Shown: positions 11,067 to 23,802 of the stretch, piece after piece | Numbering within the stretch: position 1 is the first letter of the stretch | Layout of the letters: the number at the start of each line of letters is the position of its first letter | DNA from: Geosiphon pyriformis | Lineage: Eukaryota; Glomeromycota; Glomeromycetes; Archaeosporales; Geosiphonaceae | Assembly (NCBI GenBank): GCA_016748015.1 | Contig: JAAOMT010000591.1 | Location: 605,996-669,995 of the forward strand | Direction: 5' to 3' | DNA: 64,000 nucleotides | The notes under the pieces: generated by a model | What the model saw: only the letters and a program-made list of their open reading frames with translations | Database searches by the model: none | What the model was told of the DNA's origin: nothing | Made by a program: the position numbers and the translations under genes

Positions 11067-11738
11067 GTATCTTTAGTTTACTGAAATTAGAGCAAAGAAA
11101 AAAGTGCAAATTCAAAGACCAGTACTACAACAAGTTGTATAAAAAAAGAGCTTTTCTTTTCAAGAAAATGTATCTTCTTATAGTATCTTACTATAGTATC
11201 TTATTTTAAATATCTTAATTGGAACAAATCACTTTTTTATACATTTCAAATAAAAATTAAATATTCAAAAAAACAAAATTCTTTGATTATTACACTTGAA
11301 ATTTCTCTAAAACACAACTAACATTTTGAAATTGATTAGCTACCAATTTCAATAATCTGTTAATGACTCCAGGCCTGGATAAAAAACATTTTCTATGTTA
11401 AAATTCTATTTTATTTTCTTATCATAATCATTGAGGTAGCCTACAGATAAGATTCTTGTAAAAGAGTTGACTTTTACAGCAAAGTAACTACACATTTTTA
11501 GTAAACTTTCAGACAAGCAATTTCTGGGAAAGAATTAATGTTTACTACAACATAACTACACAAAATAACTGGCATGAAATTGGCTTTTTTATTTATAAGC
11601 CCAGCAGTTCAAATTATCTTCTATAATTTGAAAATAAATTCAGTTATTGAAGGTTCAACTGCTTTCAGAAAATGTGAAATTAGCAACAAACAAACATTAG
11701 CAACATTTAAGAAAAAAGACCAAAAACCTCTGGTAATA
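11067..11738 (+). mobile_element. Family C LTR (C0), 5'-truncated by B3
   Basis: Right two thirds of a family C LTR, matching 54885-55551 and ending GGTAATA where the canonical end is GGTAACA. The TATA region (TATAAAAAAAGAG near 11139), an AATAAA-like stretch and the CCAACTAACATTT..GAAATTGATTAG block are recognisable. It interrupts the gag of D1: D2 reads straight through TGGAAGTGCC where D1 starts at 11739 with CCAGAAGTGCC. More decayed than C1, C2 or C3. Confidence 0.75.
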
Positions 11739-13900
11739 CCAGAAGTGCCATCAATATTTTATCAACAGATATGTTCATATCAAATACAAAAATAGCATCA
11801 GCCCAACTTCCATTTCAAAGTAAACAAAAGAAAGCAGAGTTATTGGGAACCTATAGCAATTATTTTGAAGGATTTAATTTATAATCACCAATGCCATCAG
11901 GATTTAATTACTGCCACTTCAGCCAGATTTTGGAACCATAAGTTTTTGGGAAGTAATGGAGTCAGAAAAAGAGAAAAATGAAAATCAGGAATTTAACTAT
12001 TAAAACTCAATTCCAAAAAACCTGGAAATTCAAACTTTGATTGTGCCAACTTAGCAAAATCAGAACAATCCAAATCTTGATATTAATAATCAGCAAAACT
12101 TATCTTTAGTAATCATGATCAATGTACCACTAATTGCTACACCACCACAACTACAACTTTAACAACAGCCACAACAACTAATAGTCTACACTCCAATCAC
12201 AAGACTTGAAAAATTCACCAGTAAAAAGAATAATGCTCAAGTCTAATTGAATGACATCACTAAAGCAATCATAGCAAATAACTGGAACAATGCCAGAACA
12301 CTTTAAGCAATTCCATATTTTCTCTAAGATATTACTAATTCATAGTATTAGAACTTTGTTAACAAATCACAAAACTTCAATGCATTTAAAACTGCATTTC
12401 TACAATATTTTAATGACAATAATAGTATTAACCACCTAGCCAATAGTTTTATCACAATCAAACAAGGTGATACTGAAGCAGTTACCATCTATTTGGGACA
12501 TTTCCACAAAAATCTGTGCCAAATACAAACAATTAAAGTTGACTATTTCACAATGCCACAGATTCTGAATCAATTTATACACAGATTGTGCAACAGTTTG
12601 CTACAAAAAGTACATTTAATGCATTTAAATACACTCTAAAACACAGTCACACATGTCCAAGATTTTGAATCAGCAGAATTAAAAGCCAATCACATCTAAG
12701 CCATTAATCTAGTAATAAATAAATTATCTAAATTAGATTCTAAGCTAAAATAATACAGTGATGCTATTAATCAGAAAATTGAGGAGTACTTAGCTAATAA
12801 TAGCAATTAGGCAATTTATCAGCCACTACAATGTTGTGAAAATTCAGAAAATTCCAATTGATCCCAGAATCAGTCATGTCCATCTTTATTAAATCAACAG
12901 TAGTAACAAGAGATGTGTATCTGCCATTATTGTGATAAACAAAAACATGTAAGAATAGATTGCCACCAAAGATTAAATAACCAATAATTGGGAAATCAAT
13001 ATTAAAATTCTAATTGCCAGTTTTAAATCCAAACTATGCCAATAATCAATTACCTGAACAATATTACTATCAATTTCATTACTCAACCATAACACAACCA
13101 ATATACTTATTTTCAGTATATTAAACTCTAGCATCTGTAATATATTAGCCATAACCACAAATAATATATCAACTTCAGCAAATTTAAGAGCCACCTTAAA
13201 CTACTGTGCCAACTGAAAACCAAAGACAAAGAATCACACACACCCAACAAAATTGGAAATCAGCAATGGTAATGCACCAATTGATCTTCAATGTATCAAG
13301 TTAGCTATTAGAATTATGCCAGTAAAGTTTAGGAAACAGACATAATCATAACCCAAGTTTTCAGAACTACTTAAGTCTCCTGATTACTCTTGAAGACATC
13401 TTGTTCCACAATCTTGAACTCAGTTAAAAGCAGCTACTTACCAACAACATACCATTTGCCACTATCACTAAAAACAAATTATTAAAAGCCATTTTTCCCT
13501 TTGAACTCAAAGAATCAACAACAACACCTTTATTTAGTGGAGCTGTTCTCAATGCCAAACTAATCATGATTATGTATACTGATGTAAAAGTTGATGGCCA
13601 TCCTATCAAACTAATCTTTGATAGCAGTTCAACAGACAGCATTATCATTAAGCAACTCATAGACCAATTAGGTTACTGAGTTAATTATGCTGCCAGCACC
13701 AGAATTATTACAGCTAATAAAGCAATTAAAACTCCTATTAACAAAATTAATGACTTCTTGTTTGAAATTAGCAGTATCATCATGCCCATAAAAGTTCTTG
13801 TTATAGAAGCCACACAATACCAAGCATTAGTTGGTAATGACTGACTGTCCAAGACCAATGCTGTGCTTAACTAGAACACCCAAGAGTTATAGGTCAGTCA
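11739..13900 (+). pseudogene. Element D1: gag and protease
   Basis: Heavily mutated gag-protease. The Gag core is readable near 12280-12700 (NNWNNARTL, FNAFKTAFLQYFNDNN, EAVTIYLGHF, ILNQFIHRL, DFESAELKANH). A zinc knuckle, CHYCDKQKHVRIDC, is intact at 12922-12963. The protease region follows: IKLIFDSSSTDSIIIKQL at about 13600-13660, with DSS in place of the catalytic DSG. Gag packages the RNA and the protease would mature the polyprotein. Dozens of stops, mostly TAA/TAG at Gln-like positions, and some frame changes rule out function. The 5' end of gag and the 5' LTR are absent because C0 sits at the break. Confidence 0.75.
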
Positions 13901-16761
13901 AAACAGCCAACACACTAGAATACCAGCCACTTATGGTTATTTTAAGACTACCATGCCAGCATCATTAATAGAATTTGAGGAAAAAGAAAGAAAATCTACC
14001 TAAAAAGCCTACCAAGTTTTGTGGATTAATATTGATTACAACAAATTATCTCTAATACTCTCTTGAGACAATAAAAGAAAAAAGAAAGAAAAAGACAAGT
14101 CACAAGAAAATACTACTACCAGCAAAACCACCAGTGATTGGGAAAGATTTTATTCAACTAACACTAAACCAGAGCCACTATATATTCCACTCAAGTACAA
14201 AAACTGCAAGAAAAAGCTGTTCTCTATAGGAGCCTAAGTTGTGTTTAATGAAAATTACTGGGCATGTACACACTATTATTGCAAGCTGTGTCACTATAAA
14301 TGCTATAGTTACCCTAAATAACAAGGCAAGTAGAACAATAAATCATATTTTACTTGTAATAAACAGTTACTCAATAAAAGAATATAAAATAACATTCTTG
14401 GTCAAGAGAGAACATGTGATGCTTTGTGTCAATATATGATTCTTATAAGTAACTAAGTAAGTTGTAGCACATTTATCAATGCAGCATGGCAGCAAATAAT
14501 CTTTCACTTAGATAACTACTCACATGATAAAGACAAAATTTGGTGAATAACCACTGCCAAAGTCAAAAGTACATTACCCAGTGAAATTTTGGAAGTCAAA
14601 AACAATCTACTAAAACCAATTAAAACTGTTCTTATTTCCAATTTAAATGTATTTTTTGATATTGAAGTTGGCCCAAAAGAGTCCCATAAACACTATTAGA
14701 ATTTAGTGCCAACCAGACAAGAACAAGAGCAACAATTAGAACAACTAAATATCCAACTTTGTGACTACTGTTTAATTCCATGTGGTTTTCATTTACAATC
14801 TACCACTATGCATAATTTACACAATTTTAAAAGAAAATGAACCAATCAGCAGCTGCACATTAGGATTGAAATCACTATTTAATTCCAATTCAAACTCCAA
14901 CAATAATGATAATAATGATAAAAACAATGGTTTCAGCTTAATTCTAAATGACAATAACAATAACAACAATTCAAACTTTGATTATAACCCCAAATAATAC
15001 ATTGTGTTACCTGATCTTTTCAAGAAGCAGGAACTAAAATAGTTCAGCAATAACAATGAAGGTATTATTCCAGAATGCATGCATAATACTGATGCAAAAT
15101 TTGATTTGAGATATCCAAAAAAGAATGTCATAAAATTGGAACCACATTTGCATATCTACATTGATCTGAAAATAGCATTAAAAATTTTGGCAACAACTAT
15201 AGTGCAATTAGTATCTAGATCTAGTTTAATGAAGAAAAAAATCAACATCAGAAGAGAAATAATTAATGCAGAATATATGAGAAATATCATTATAATGCTA
15301 CAAAATAACTCAAAAAAAGAATATATTATTGAATCAAATAAAAAAATAGCACAAGCAATATTCTTACTTCTGGTGAAAATAGCTCAATTAGTGTCAATAA
15401 AAAAAAAAGAAAAATTAGAAATAACAGTAAGAGAAATAAGTGGATTTGGATCCACAGGTAGAATAAACATACCAGTTAATATGGCAGAGGAAAAAATTAT
15501 TGACAAAGGAAAAATTATCTCCACCCATTAAATAATTTCTATTTCACTATATAATCAGTATTTAGTAGTTATAGAAAAGAGAGTAAAAAATCAGCCTCAA
15601 ATTTTTAAAGCAAAAGCTACTATTTGTAAATTAGAAAAAATTATTATCACCAATCTCTACATATTAGTTAAGAATAACAAACACATCAAAATTTCTATCT
15701 ACAATATGACTGGAGATATTATCAAGATACCAAAAGGAACTATCATTAGATATATAAGCACAGAAGTTAAGGATCAACCACCAAACTTCATTTCAAATTT
15801 TCCACAACTTTGTAAATATGTAGACATTATATCACAAACAATATATGGACAAGAAAAGTGTTATTTGCTCCAACCAAAACAATTGAATCAGATAAATCTG
15901 GGAAACTTAAACCCATTTTAACAAATGCAACTCAAAATATTACTTAATAATTTTACTAATATCTTTATAAGTGAAAACAAATTTGGTAGAACTGACATCA
16001 TCCAGCATTAGATCAAGACTGGAGATGCAATACCAATTAAACAAAAAGCATACAGAATACTACCAGCAAGCCATAAAATCATTTGACAGGAAATCAACTG
16101 GATGTTAGACAATAAATTAATTTAATCATCAATGAGTCTATAATTATTACCAATGGTACTAATTTACAAGAAGAATGAAAAAATTTGCTTTTGTATAGAT
16201 TATAAAAAGCTCAACAGTATTACTTGTGAAGACAGTTATCCAATTCCACAAATTCAGAAATTATTCAATGCTTTTGGAGAAAAGAAATGGTTTTCTACTT
16301 TAGATTTAGATAGTGATTACTGGCAAGTAGTCATAAAACTAAAAAACAAACAAAAAACTGCATTCATCACAAGAGAAGAGAATTTTGAATTTAAAGTAAT
16401 GCTATTTGGCTTAACCAATACTTCAGCCACTTTCCAATGACTAATAAAAATTGTTTATACTAGACTGCTATGGAAATCAGTAGTTGTTTATTTGCATAAC
16501 ACCAATGTATTCTCAAAAACATTTAATGAGCATCTTTATTATTTACAGTAAGTGTTTGAAAGACTCTAAAAAGCCAAATTGAAACTAAATACAAATAAAT
16601 ATTTCTTCAGCAAAACAGAACTAAAATTCTTGAAGTGTGTTATAAGCAAAGATGAAACCAAGACAGATTCAGACAAGATTGAGATTATTAAAAACTTTTT
16701 AGTACCAACAAATCTTACAGAATTAAGAGCATTTTTGGAATTCACTGAATACTATTATCAT
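13901..16761 (+). pseudogene. Element D1: Cys-rich module, dUTPase and first part of RT
   Basis: A Cys-rich stretch at 14180-14450 (KNCKKKL, CTHYYCKLCHYKC, FTCNKQLL, TCDALCQYMI) aligns with the module in C3 and A2. An Asn-rich linker (14890-14970) precedes dUTPase (15079-15531): motif 1 KFDLRY, motif 2 SRSSLMKK, motif 3 EIINAEY (catalytic Asp read as Asn), motif 4 AQAIF, motif 5 GFGSTG. After a beta-rich spacer, RT begins near 16020: FCIDYKKLNSI, LDLDSDYWQV, FGLTNTSATFQ, and YLHNTNV where YLDD is expected. The frame stops at EYYYH because D2 inserted there. The rest resumes at 49932 with HFI, in register. Confidence 0.8.
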
Positions 16762-17605
16762 TGTTATTCATAGAAAAAGCATACAAAAAAATAATAAGAA
16801 AAACAGATAGACCAATAGGAAAATAGTAGTTAAACACATAAGCATATTGTTTAGCAATGTAGAGCAATGTCAGAAAATCATAATATATTGCTCAGCAATA
16901 TGGAACAATGTTAGAAAATCATAACACATTGCTTAGCAATTTGAACATTGTTTAAGAAATTATAGCACATCATTTGAGAATGTAAGCAATCTTATAAAAT
17001 CCAAATTATGTATATATAGCAAGAGCATTAGAAGCAGAAAAGACAGAACCAATACCTAGATTACTCTGTTAAGACATATTAGTTAAAATTATCAATATTA
17101 ATAAAATAATTATTACCTATTTAAATCATTTTCTCTACTATTAACACTTTATGTTAATAGTATTCAATACTTAATTACATTGGAATAATAGTTTTTGATT
17201 ATGGCTATTAATGGGATACTAATTCTTTTTTGCCTTGGCTTATTTTTATTTTATTTTATTTTTTTTATTTTTATTTTTTTGGTTTTGCTATTATTTACTA
17301 ATTGATTAAAAATTAAATACACAGAGTTATTGACATTAAAGTGATTGGTAAAAAACCCAAAAATAAGAGTAGAACACTCAAAAATTGAGAATAGCTTACC
17401 AGAAAGATTACTGGCCATCACACTAAGAAAAAAATTTGATGGAATTACAATTCTGAGAAGTGATAAATAAAACAACACTTGAATTTCTGTCCATTATACA
17501 AAAAACTCAACCAAAACTTTTGAATCATATCAATCATATCAGCTATTAAGCACCAAGTTATGGGTTTGTTATTTGATTTGAAATCTCAAATAATCATCTG
17601 TAATA
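16762..17605 (+). mobile_element. Element D2 5' LTR
   Basis: 844 bases from TGTTATTCA to CTGTAATA. Its partner LTR at 49202-49931 is 730 bases; the difference is loss of AGCAATATG..GCTTAGCAAT repeats near 16850-16960. The left flank TCAT (16758-16761) pairs with CCAT (49932-49935) as a 4-base target duplication with one transition. Host D1 coding sequence reads across the excised site in frame. A long A/T-tract lies at 17236-17280. Confidence 0.85.
17011..17018 (+). promoter_or_regulatory. TATA-like box in D2 5' LTR
   Basis: TATATATAG in the sequence ATTATGTATATATAGCAAG, conserved at the same place in the D2 3' LTR and the D1 3' LTR (about 49352 and 52734). Probable core promoter of family D by position; not shown directly. 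Confidence 0.5.
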
Positions 17606-17607
17606 TT

Positions 17608-17624
17608 TGGTGCTCCCTGTGAAG
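17608..17624 (+). other. Primer-binding site of D2
   Basis: TGGTGCTCCCTGTGAAG, two bases after the LTR end. It differs from the A2 and B1 sites (..GTGAGG) by one G-to-A change. The complement ends in ACCA, as expected for a tRNA 3' end. I cannot name the tRNA. Confidence 0.7.
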
Positions 17625-17667
17625 TATAATCTTACAGAGAACCAGCATCAAAAACAACCATCCAAAA

Positions 17668-19720
17668 GTGGCAGAATCAGAAAGAATAAAGACAAACCAT
17701 TTAGAATTTACCAAATTCTTATTTCAATACTACTGTCAATACTTGAAACTAATCAACAATTATCTATCAGCAGAATCAGCCTTTAATTTCTACATCAATG
17801 AAAAGATCTCATATTTTTTAAAAGCACTAATAAATATTAAATCAGTAAGAAGAAATTTTTATAATGAATTAATTCAAAACACCAGCCTAGCAATAAATTA
17901 TAATTTTGCATTAATTATCACTAAAATCAATAGAGAAATTGAAAATTACACTCAACAAAAATATTCAATTATTTATGCAAACAAGAGCAAAAAAAACTAT
18001 AAACACCAGCAGTAATACTTCAAAGAATACAACTACCTACTTAGAAGAAAACAAGAGTTGAATTACCAACTCATTTATTATATTACTATACACTTGGAAG
18101 TGCCATTAATATTTTATCAACAGGCATGTCCACATTAAATACAAAAACAGCATCAGCCCAATTTCTATTTTAAAGTAAACAAAAAAAAACAGAACCATTA
18201 AGAACCTACAATGATTATTTCAAAGAATTTAATTTGTGATCATCAACACCATCAGGATTTTGATTATCACTATCTTAGTCAGATTTCAGAACCACAAGTC
18301 CTTGGGAAGTAACAAAGTCAGAAGAAAAAACCAAAGATCAGAAATTCAACTATTAAAATCTGATCTTAGAAAACCCGGAAATTCAAACTCCAATTGTTCC
18401 AACTTAGCAAAATCAGAACAATCTGAACTCTGCCATTATTAATCAATCAAATTTACCTCCAAAAATTGTAATTAATCTACCACTAATTGTACTAATTATT
18501 GCATAATTCCAACCACAGCCACAACTTTAACAACAACCAACCTATACACCAATCACCAAACTGGAAAAATTTACTAGTGAAGAAGATGATATGCAAACAT
18601 AACTAAATAATGTAAAAAAAGCCATTACAGCCAATGGATGAAACAATGCCAAAACACTACAAGCCATCCCATATTTTTTTTAGAATACCACTAACTCATG
18701 ATATTAAAGCTTGACAAATAAATCCCAAGATTTCAACACATTTAAACTTAAGTTCCTAAGATATTTTAGTAACAATAATAGCATTAACTGTCTAGCCAAT
18801 ATTTTCACCACCATTAAACAAAGAAATACTAAAGCAGTTACCATATATCTGGAATGCTTCTACCAAACTTTGTGCCAAATTCAAGCAATTGATACAACCT
18901 ACTTTATAGAACTGCAGATTTTGAACCAGTTCATTTATGGTCTGTGCAACAGCATTCTACAATGCATATGTCCATTACATTCAGACAACCTTCAAGCCAT
19001 TATTATATACATTAGAGACTTTGAATCAGCTAAACTTAAAGCCAACCACACTTAAGCCATTAATCTAGTAATAAATAGATCATTTGAATTAGATTCTAAG
19101 TTGAAACAATTCAGTGATTCCATTAATCAAAAGTTAGAGGAATACTTAGCTAACAATTAGGCCATCTATTAACCTCCACAATAATACAATAATCAAGGAA
19201 ACTTAAATTGGTTCTAAAATCAATCATGTTTTTTATTGTTAACCAATCAACTATGGCAGCCAAAAACACATATCTGCCATAATTGTGGTAAACAAAGTTA
19301 CATCAGAATTGACTACTATTATAATAGTAACTTACAATTAAAAAATCAATATCAAAACCCCAATTGCCAGTTTCAAATTCCAAATTATTCACCAAATTAA
19401 GATTACTATTAATCTCATTACCCACTTATGATACAACAAATATACTTACTTCTAATATATCAAACTCCAATATCTGTAATATATCAGCCACAGCCACAAA
19501 TAATCTATCAGTCCCAACCAATTCAAACACTACCACCAAACTCAGCTTAAATGTCATTCAAAAATCAAAGACTGAGAATCACACATACTCAACAAAACTG
19601 GAGATTGGTAATAGTAATACACTAATTGATTTCCAGTTTATTAAGTTAACCATCAGAATCTCACCAGTAAAGTTTAGAAACTAAGTACAACCAAAACCCA
19701 AATTCTTAAAACTATTTAAG
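17668..19720 (+). pseudogene. Element D2: gag
   Basis: The first frame opens at GTG 17668 (context AAAGTGGCAG) and runs to 18015 without an ATG near its start; the same AAAGTGG context opens gag in A2 and C3. The Gag core continues in another frame at 18711-19055 (FNTFKLKFLRYFSNNN, AVTIYLECF, ILNQFIYGL, DFESAKLKANHT). The zinc knuckle near 19276 has lost its His and last Cys (CHNCGKQSYIRIDY). A Gln/Asn/Pro-rich tail follows. Stops occur about every 30 to 50 codons and several frame changes are present. Relative to A1 and A2 it is one of the oldest copies. Confidence 0.75.
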
Positions 19721-22689
19721 TCTTTTGATTACTCCAGAAGATGCCAAACCTAGCAACCAGAAATCCAATCAAACCTAACTACTTACCAACAACATACTTC
19801 CAACAACTGTTACTAACAATAAATTACTAATCACAATATTTTTTTTTGAACTAGAAGAGCCAACAACAACACTTTTATTCAGTAGAACTGTTCTTAATAT
19901 TAAACTCATTACTGTAATATATACTAATGCCAAAGTCAATAGTCAGTTCATTAAACTAATTTTAAACAATAAATCAGCTGGAAACATCATTACATAACAA
20001 TTTATGGACCAATTAGGTCACATACTGCTAGTGTCAGAATTATTACTGCTGATAGAGCAACAAAAATGTATATCAGTAAGATTGATGACTTCTTATTTGA
20101 AGTCAATGGCATCATTGTGCTTATAAAAGTCCTTGTTATGGAAGCCACACAGTACTAAGCACTAGTTGGTAATAATTGGCTGTTTAAGACCAACACTGTA
20201 TTCAACTAGAACACCCAAAAGTTACAACTTAGTTAAAACAATTAACACATCTGAATACCAGCCACTTGTGATCACTTTAAGACTACTATCATACTAGTAC
20301 TATTAATAAAATTTAAGGAAGAAGAAAAAAAACCTATCTGGAAAGCCTATTAAGTCTTGTAGACTGACACCAACCACAATAAGTTGTCACCAATCTTTTC
20401 TTAGGATGATAAGGGAAAAGAAAAAAAAGAAGATAAGCCACAAAAAGATACCATTACCAGTGAAACCATCAGTAGTTGGAAAAGATTTTATTTAACCAAC
20501 ACCAAACCAGAGCCACTATATATTTTACTCAAGTGTAAGAACTGCAAGAAAAAGCTGTCTTCCATGGAAGTCTAAGTTGTATTTGACAAAGATTACTGAA
20601 CATACATATACTATTACTGTAAGCCATACTACTGTGAATATCATGACTACCCAAAAAAACCAAGAAAGTAGAACAATGAACCATGTCTTATTTGTGGAGA
20701 AACTCTACTTAATAAAGAAATATGGAATAACATTCCTGGTTAAAAAGAAACATATAATACATTATATTAATACATAATTCTCATAAATAACTAAGTGAGT
20801 TGTAAAATGTCTTTCAATACCACATAAAACCGAGTTTTGTTATGCTTAAACAGTTATTCACATGACAAAAACAAGATCTGAAGAATGGCAAAAACCAAAG
20901 TCAAAGGTGCTTTACCTAGCAATATTTTGGAAATAAAAAACAACCTACTGAAACCAGTTGAAGTTGTTCTTATTTCCAATTTTGATGTATTTTTTAATAT
21001 CAAAACAGGCACAGAAAAATTCCATGAAAATTACCAAAATCTAGCTTTCACCAAGAAAAAGCAAGAACAGTGTTTAGAATAGCTAAATACAAAACTGTAT
21101 AGATATTGCCTAATTTCCAATAACTTTAAATATTGTAATAATTGTAATATTATTTACAATCTACCACCACAAATGATCTATTCAATCTCCAAAAAAGAAG
21201 AGCCAATTGGTAAGTGTGCAGTGGAATTGGAATTCAAGTTCAATTCTAATTCAAACTTTGACAATGATAATAATAATAATAATAGTTTTAGCTTCATTTA
21301 ATATGGCAATAACAACAATAAAAATTTAAACTCTAATTCAAACTCAGAACAATATATTGCACTTTCTGATCTTTCAAAAAAGCAAAAATTTAAATGGTTT
21401 AGTGATAATAATGAAAGTATTATGCCAGAATGCATGCATAATACTAATACAGGGTTTGATTTGAGATATTTAAAAAAAAATACCATCAAATTAGAACCAT
21501 ATTTGCACACTTGCATTAATCTGAAATTAGTACTGGAAATTCCAGCAACAACAATAGTTCAATTAGCATTAAGATCTAGTTTACCAAAAAAAGAAATCAA
21601 CATCAGAGGAGAAATAATTGATGCAGAATATGTAAGAAATATTATTGCAATGCTACAAAATGACTTGAAAAAAGAATATATTATTGAACCAAATAAAAAG
21701 ATAGCACAGGCAATATTTTTACCTTTGGTGAAAATAGCCCAGTTAATATTAGTGAGAATAAGAGAAAAATTAGAGATTACAACTAAAGAGAAAAATGGAT
21801 TTGGATCCATGAGAAGAATAAATATACCAATTAATATGGCAGAAAAAAAAGTTATTAACAAGAAAGAAATTATTTTCACTCATCAATTAATTTCTATTCC
21901 ACCATATAACCAGTCCATATTAACTATAGAAAGAAAAGTGAAAGATCAGACTCAAATTTTTGAAGTAGAAACTACAATTTGTGAATCAGGGAAAATTGGA
22001 ATCACCAATTTTTACATACCAGCCAAGAGTTCTAAACACATTAAAATTCCTATCCACAATACAACAAAAGAGATTATTAAAATACCAAAAAGAATTATTA
22101 TTAGATATTTAAGCACTGAAGTCAAAGACCAACCATCAAAAACCATTTCAGATTTTCTACAACTGTGTGGATATGTAGATATCACATCACAAACAATATA
22201 TGGATAAAAAAAATATTATTTGTTTCAACTACAACAATTGGAACAAATGAACTTGGGAAACTTAGACACACTCCAACAAATGCAACTCAAAATGTTACTT
22301 AATAATTTTACTGATATCTTTGCCAATGAAAACAAATTTGGCCAAACTGATATTATTTAGCATTAGATCAAGACTAAAAATACAATACCAATTAAACAGA
22401 AAGCATATCAAGTATTACCAGCCAGCCATGAGATCATTCAACAAAAAATTAACAGAATGTTGAACAATGGGTTAATTCAATCATCAATAAGTCCATGGTC
22501 ATCACCAGTAGTACTAGTCCATAAGAAGAATAGAAAAATCTATTTTTGTGTGGATTATAAAAAACTCAATAATATAACTCATGAAAACAGCTACTCCACT
22601 CCACAAATCTAAAAATTATTTAATGCTTTTAAAAGAAAGAAATAGTTCTTCACATTAAACTTGAATTGTAATTACTGACAAATAGCCAT
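19721..22689 (+). pseudogene. Element D2: protease, Cys-rich module, dUTPase, RT start
   Basis: The protease remnant (19850-20200) keeps IKLIL followed by NNKSAG, so the DSG triad is lost. The Cys-rich module is at 20530-20800 and 21100-21160 (KCKNCKKKL, YYCKPYYC, LYRYCLI, KYCNNCN). dUTPase is the best-kept part: a 261-codon frame (21422-22207) carries TGFDLRY, LRSSLPKK, GEIIDAEY (catalytic Asp kept), AQAIF and NGFGS. It continues into the beta-rich spacer (SIPPYNQS, KHIKIPIHN, IKIPKR). RT starts near 22400 (KQKAYQVLPASHE, PVVLVHKKN, FCVDYKKLNN). It is cut at QIAI by A1 (22690). Confidence 0.8.
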
Positions 22690-23752
22690 TGTTACCCAAG
22701 TAGAAAAACTGATCTGAAGTTAGAAAAAATGTGACCAAAACATGACATAACACAAAATAGCACACAATAATGTTGGATAATGCATTATAACTTAGAATAG
22801 TGCAGGATAATGCATTATAACATAGAATAATATATAATAACATCAGATAATGTGTTATAACAGAGAACAACACAGAATAACATGTAATAACACCAGATAA
22901 CATATTATAATGTAGAATAACTGGGAATAATGTAAAAAAACAAAGCAATAACAGAAATAATAAAAGCAATAATTAGCAATAATAAAACAATTAGAAGCAA
23001 TCCTGTAAAACCAAAAGAATGTATAAAAGCAAGTAGTTGTAAAAGGTAGAAACAAACAGACAAATAGATACAAATTCTTAAACAAGAATCAAATATTCTT
23101 ACCTCTCCTTATTTATTATATTTCCATATTTATTTTCTGAAATAAATCAATTATCAAAGAAATCAGAATCACAAATTTATGTTCTCGAACTGTGTGGGAT
23201 TTATGTGAATTAACCATTGTTTTGTACTTTTGTTTTAGAACAGATGTTTTTAGCATAACTGTCTTAGACTATTAATAATTTGGACCAATTGTTCTTGATC
23301 ATGGTAATTGATAATACTAATTTATCTTTTTCTTTTTTTTCTTTTTTTTTCTTTCTTATTTTCTTTTGTGGAGCAGCAACATAGTAAAATTGACTATCTG
23401 AAAATAGACTTCGTGATAGCCTGGTAAAAGAGGGAGACTTTTCCTAGGTTTTAGATATTAACGTTATCTTGTTAGCTTACCAGAAAGGCAAAAAGACACC
23501 ACCAGACCCTAACAATTATGCTTGTTAGCTTGGAGAAGAAAGCTCATATTTACAGAAGATGTTACAATCAACAAAAAACAAACTCTATGCCTTATAATTA
23601 AAGAACTTAATGGGTAAATTCACATTCAGAAATAGACTTTCAGAGACTGATAATCAAGACTAAGCCAACAAAATTATGTGGAAGATGCATCACCAATAAT
23701 TGAGAGCACCAAACATTACTATCTCCATTACCCACCAAGTTTATCCATAACA
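22690..23752 (+). mobile_element. Element A1 5' LTR
   Basis: 1063 bases from TGTTACCC to CCATAACA, matching both A2 LTRs throughout. It inserted into the RT of D2 after CCAT. U3 holds a block of ATAACA / GTTATAAC repeats (22735-22935). TATAAAAG lies at 23022-23029, and a pyrimidine tract with long T-runs at 23325-23360. No 3' LTR for this copy is present: its right part is replaced by LINE2, B1 and C1. Confidence 0.85.
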
Positions 23753-23754
23753 TT

Positions 23755-23771
23755 TGATGCTCCCTGTGAAG
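23755..23771 (+). other. Primer-binding site of A1, mutated
   Basis: TGATGCTCCCTGTGAAG, where A2 has TGGTGCTCCCTGTGAGG. Both differences are G-to-A. The first would break pairing next to the tRNA CCA end. Confidence 0.65.
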
Positions 23772-23802
23772 TTATAAATCCACAGAGACAAAGCACTTCA
23801 GA

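Noticed and set aside
22735-22935. Regular repeats that could be taken for a CRISPR array or satellite
   Set aside because: They lie inside LTRs, have irregular unit length, no unique spacers, and recur at the same LTR position in other copies.
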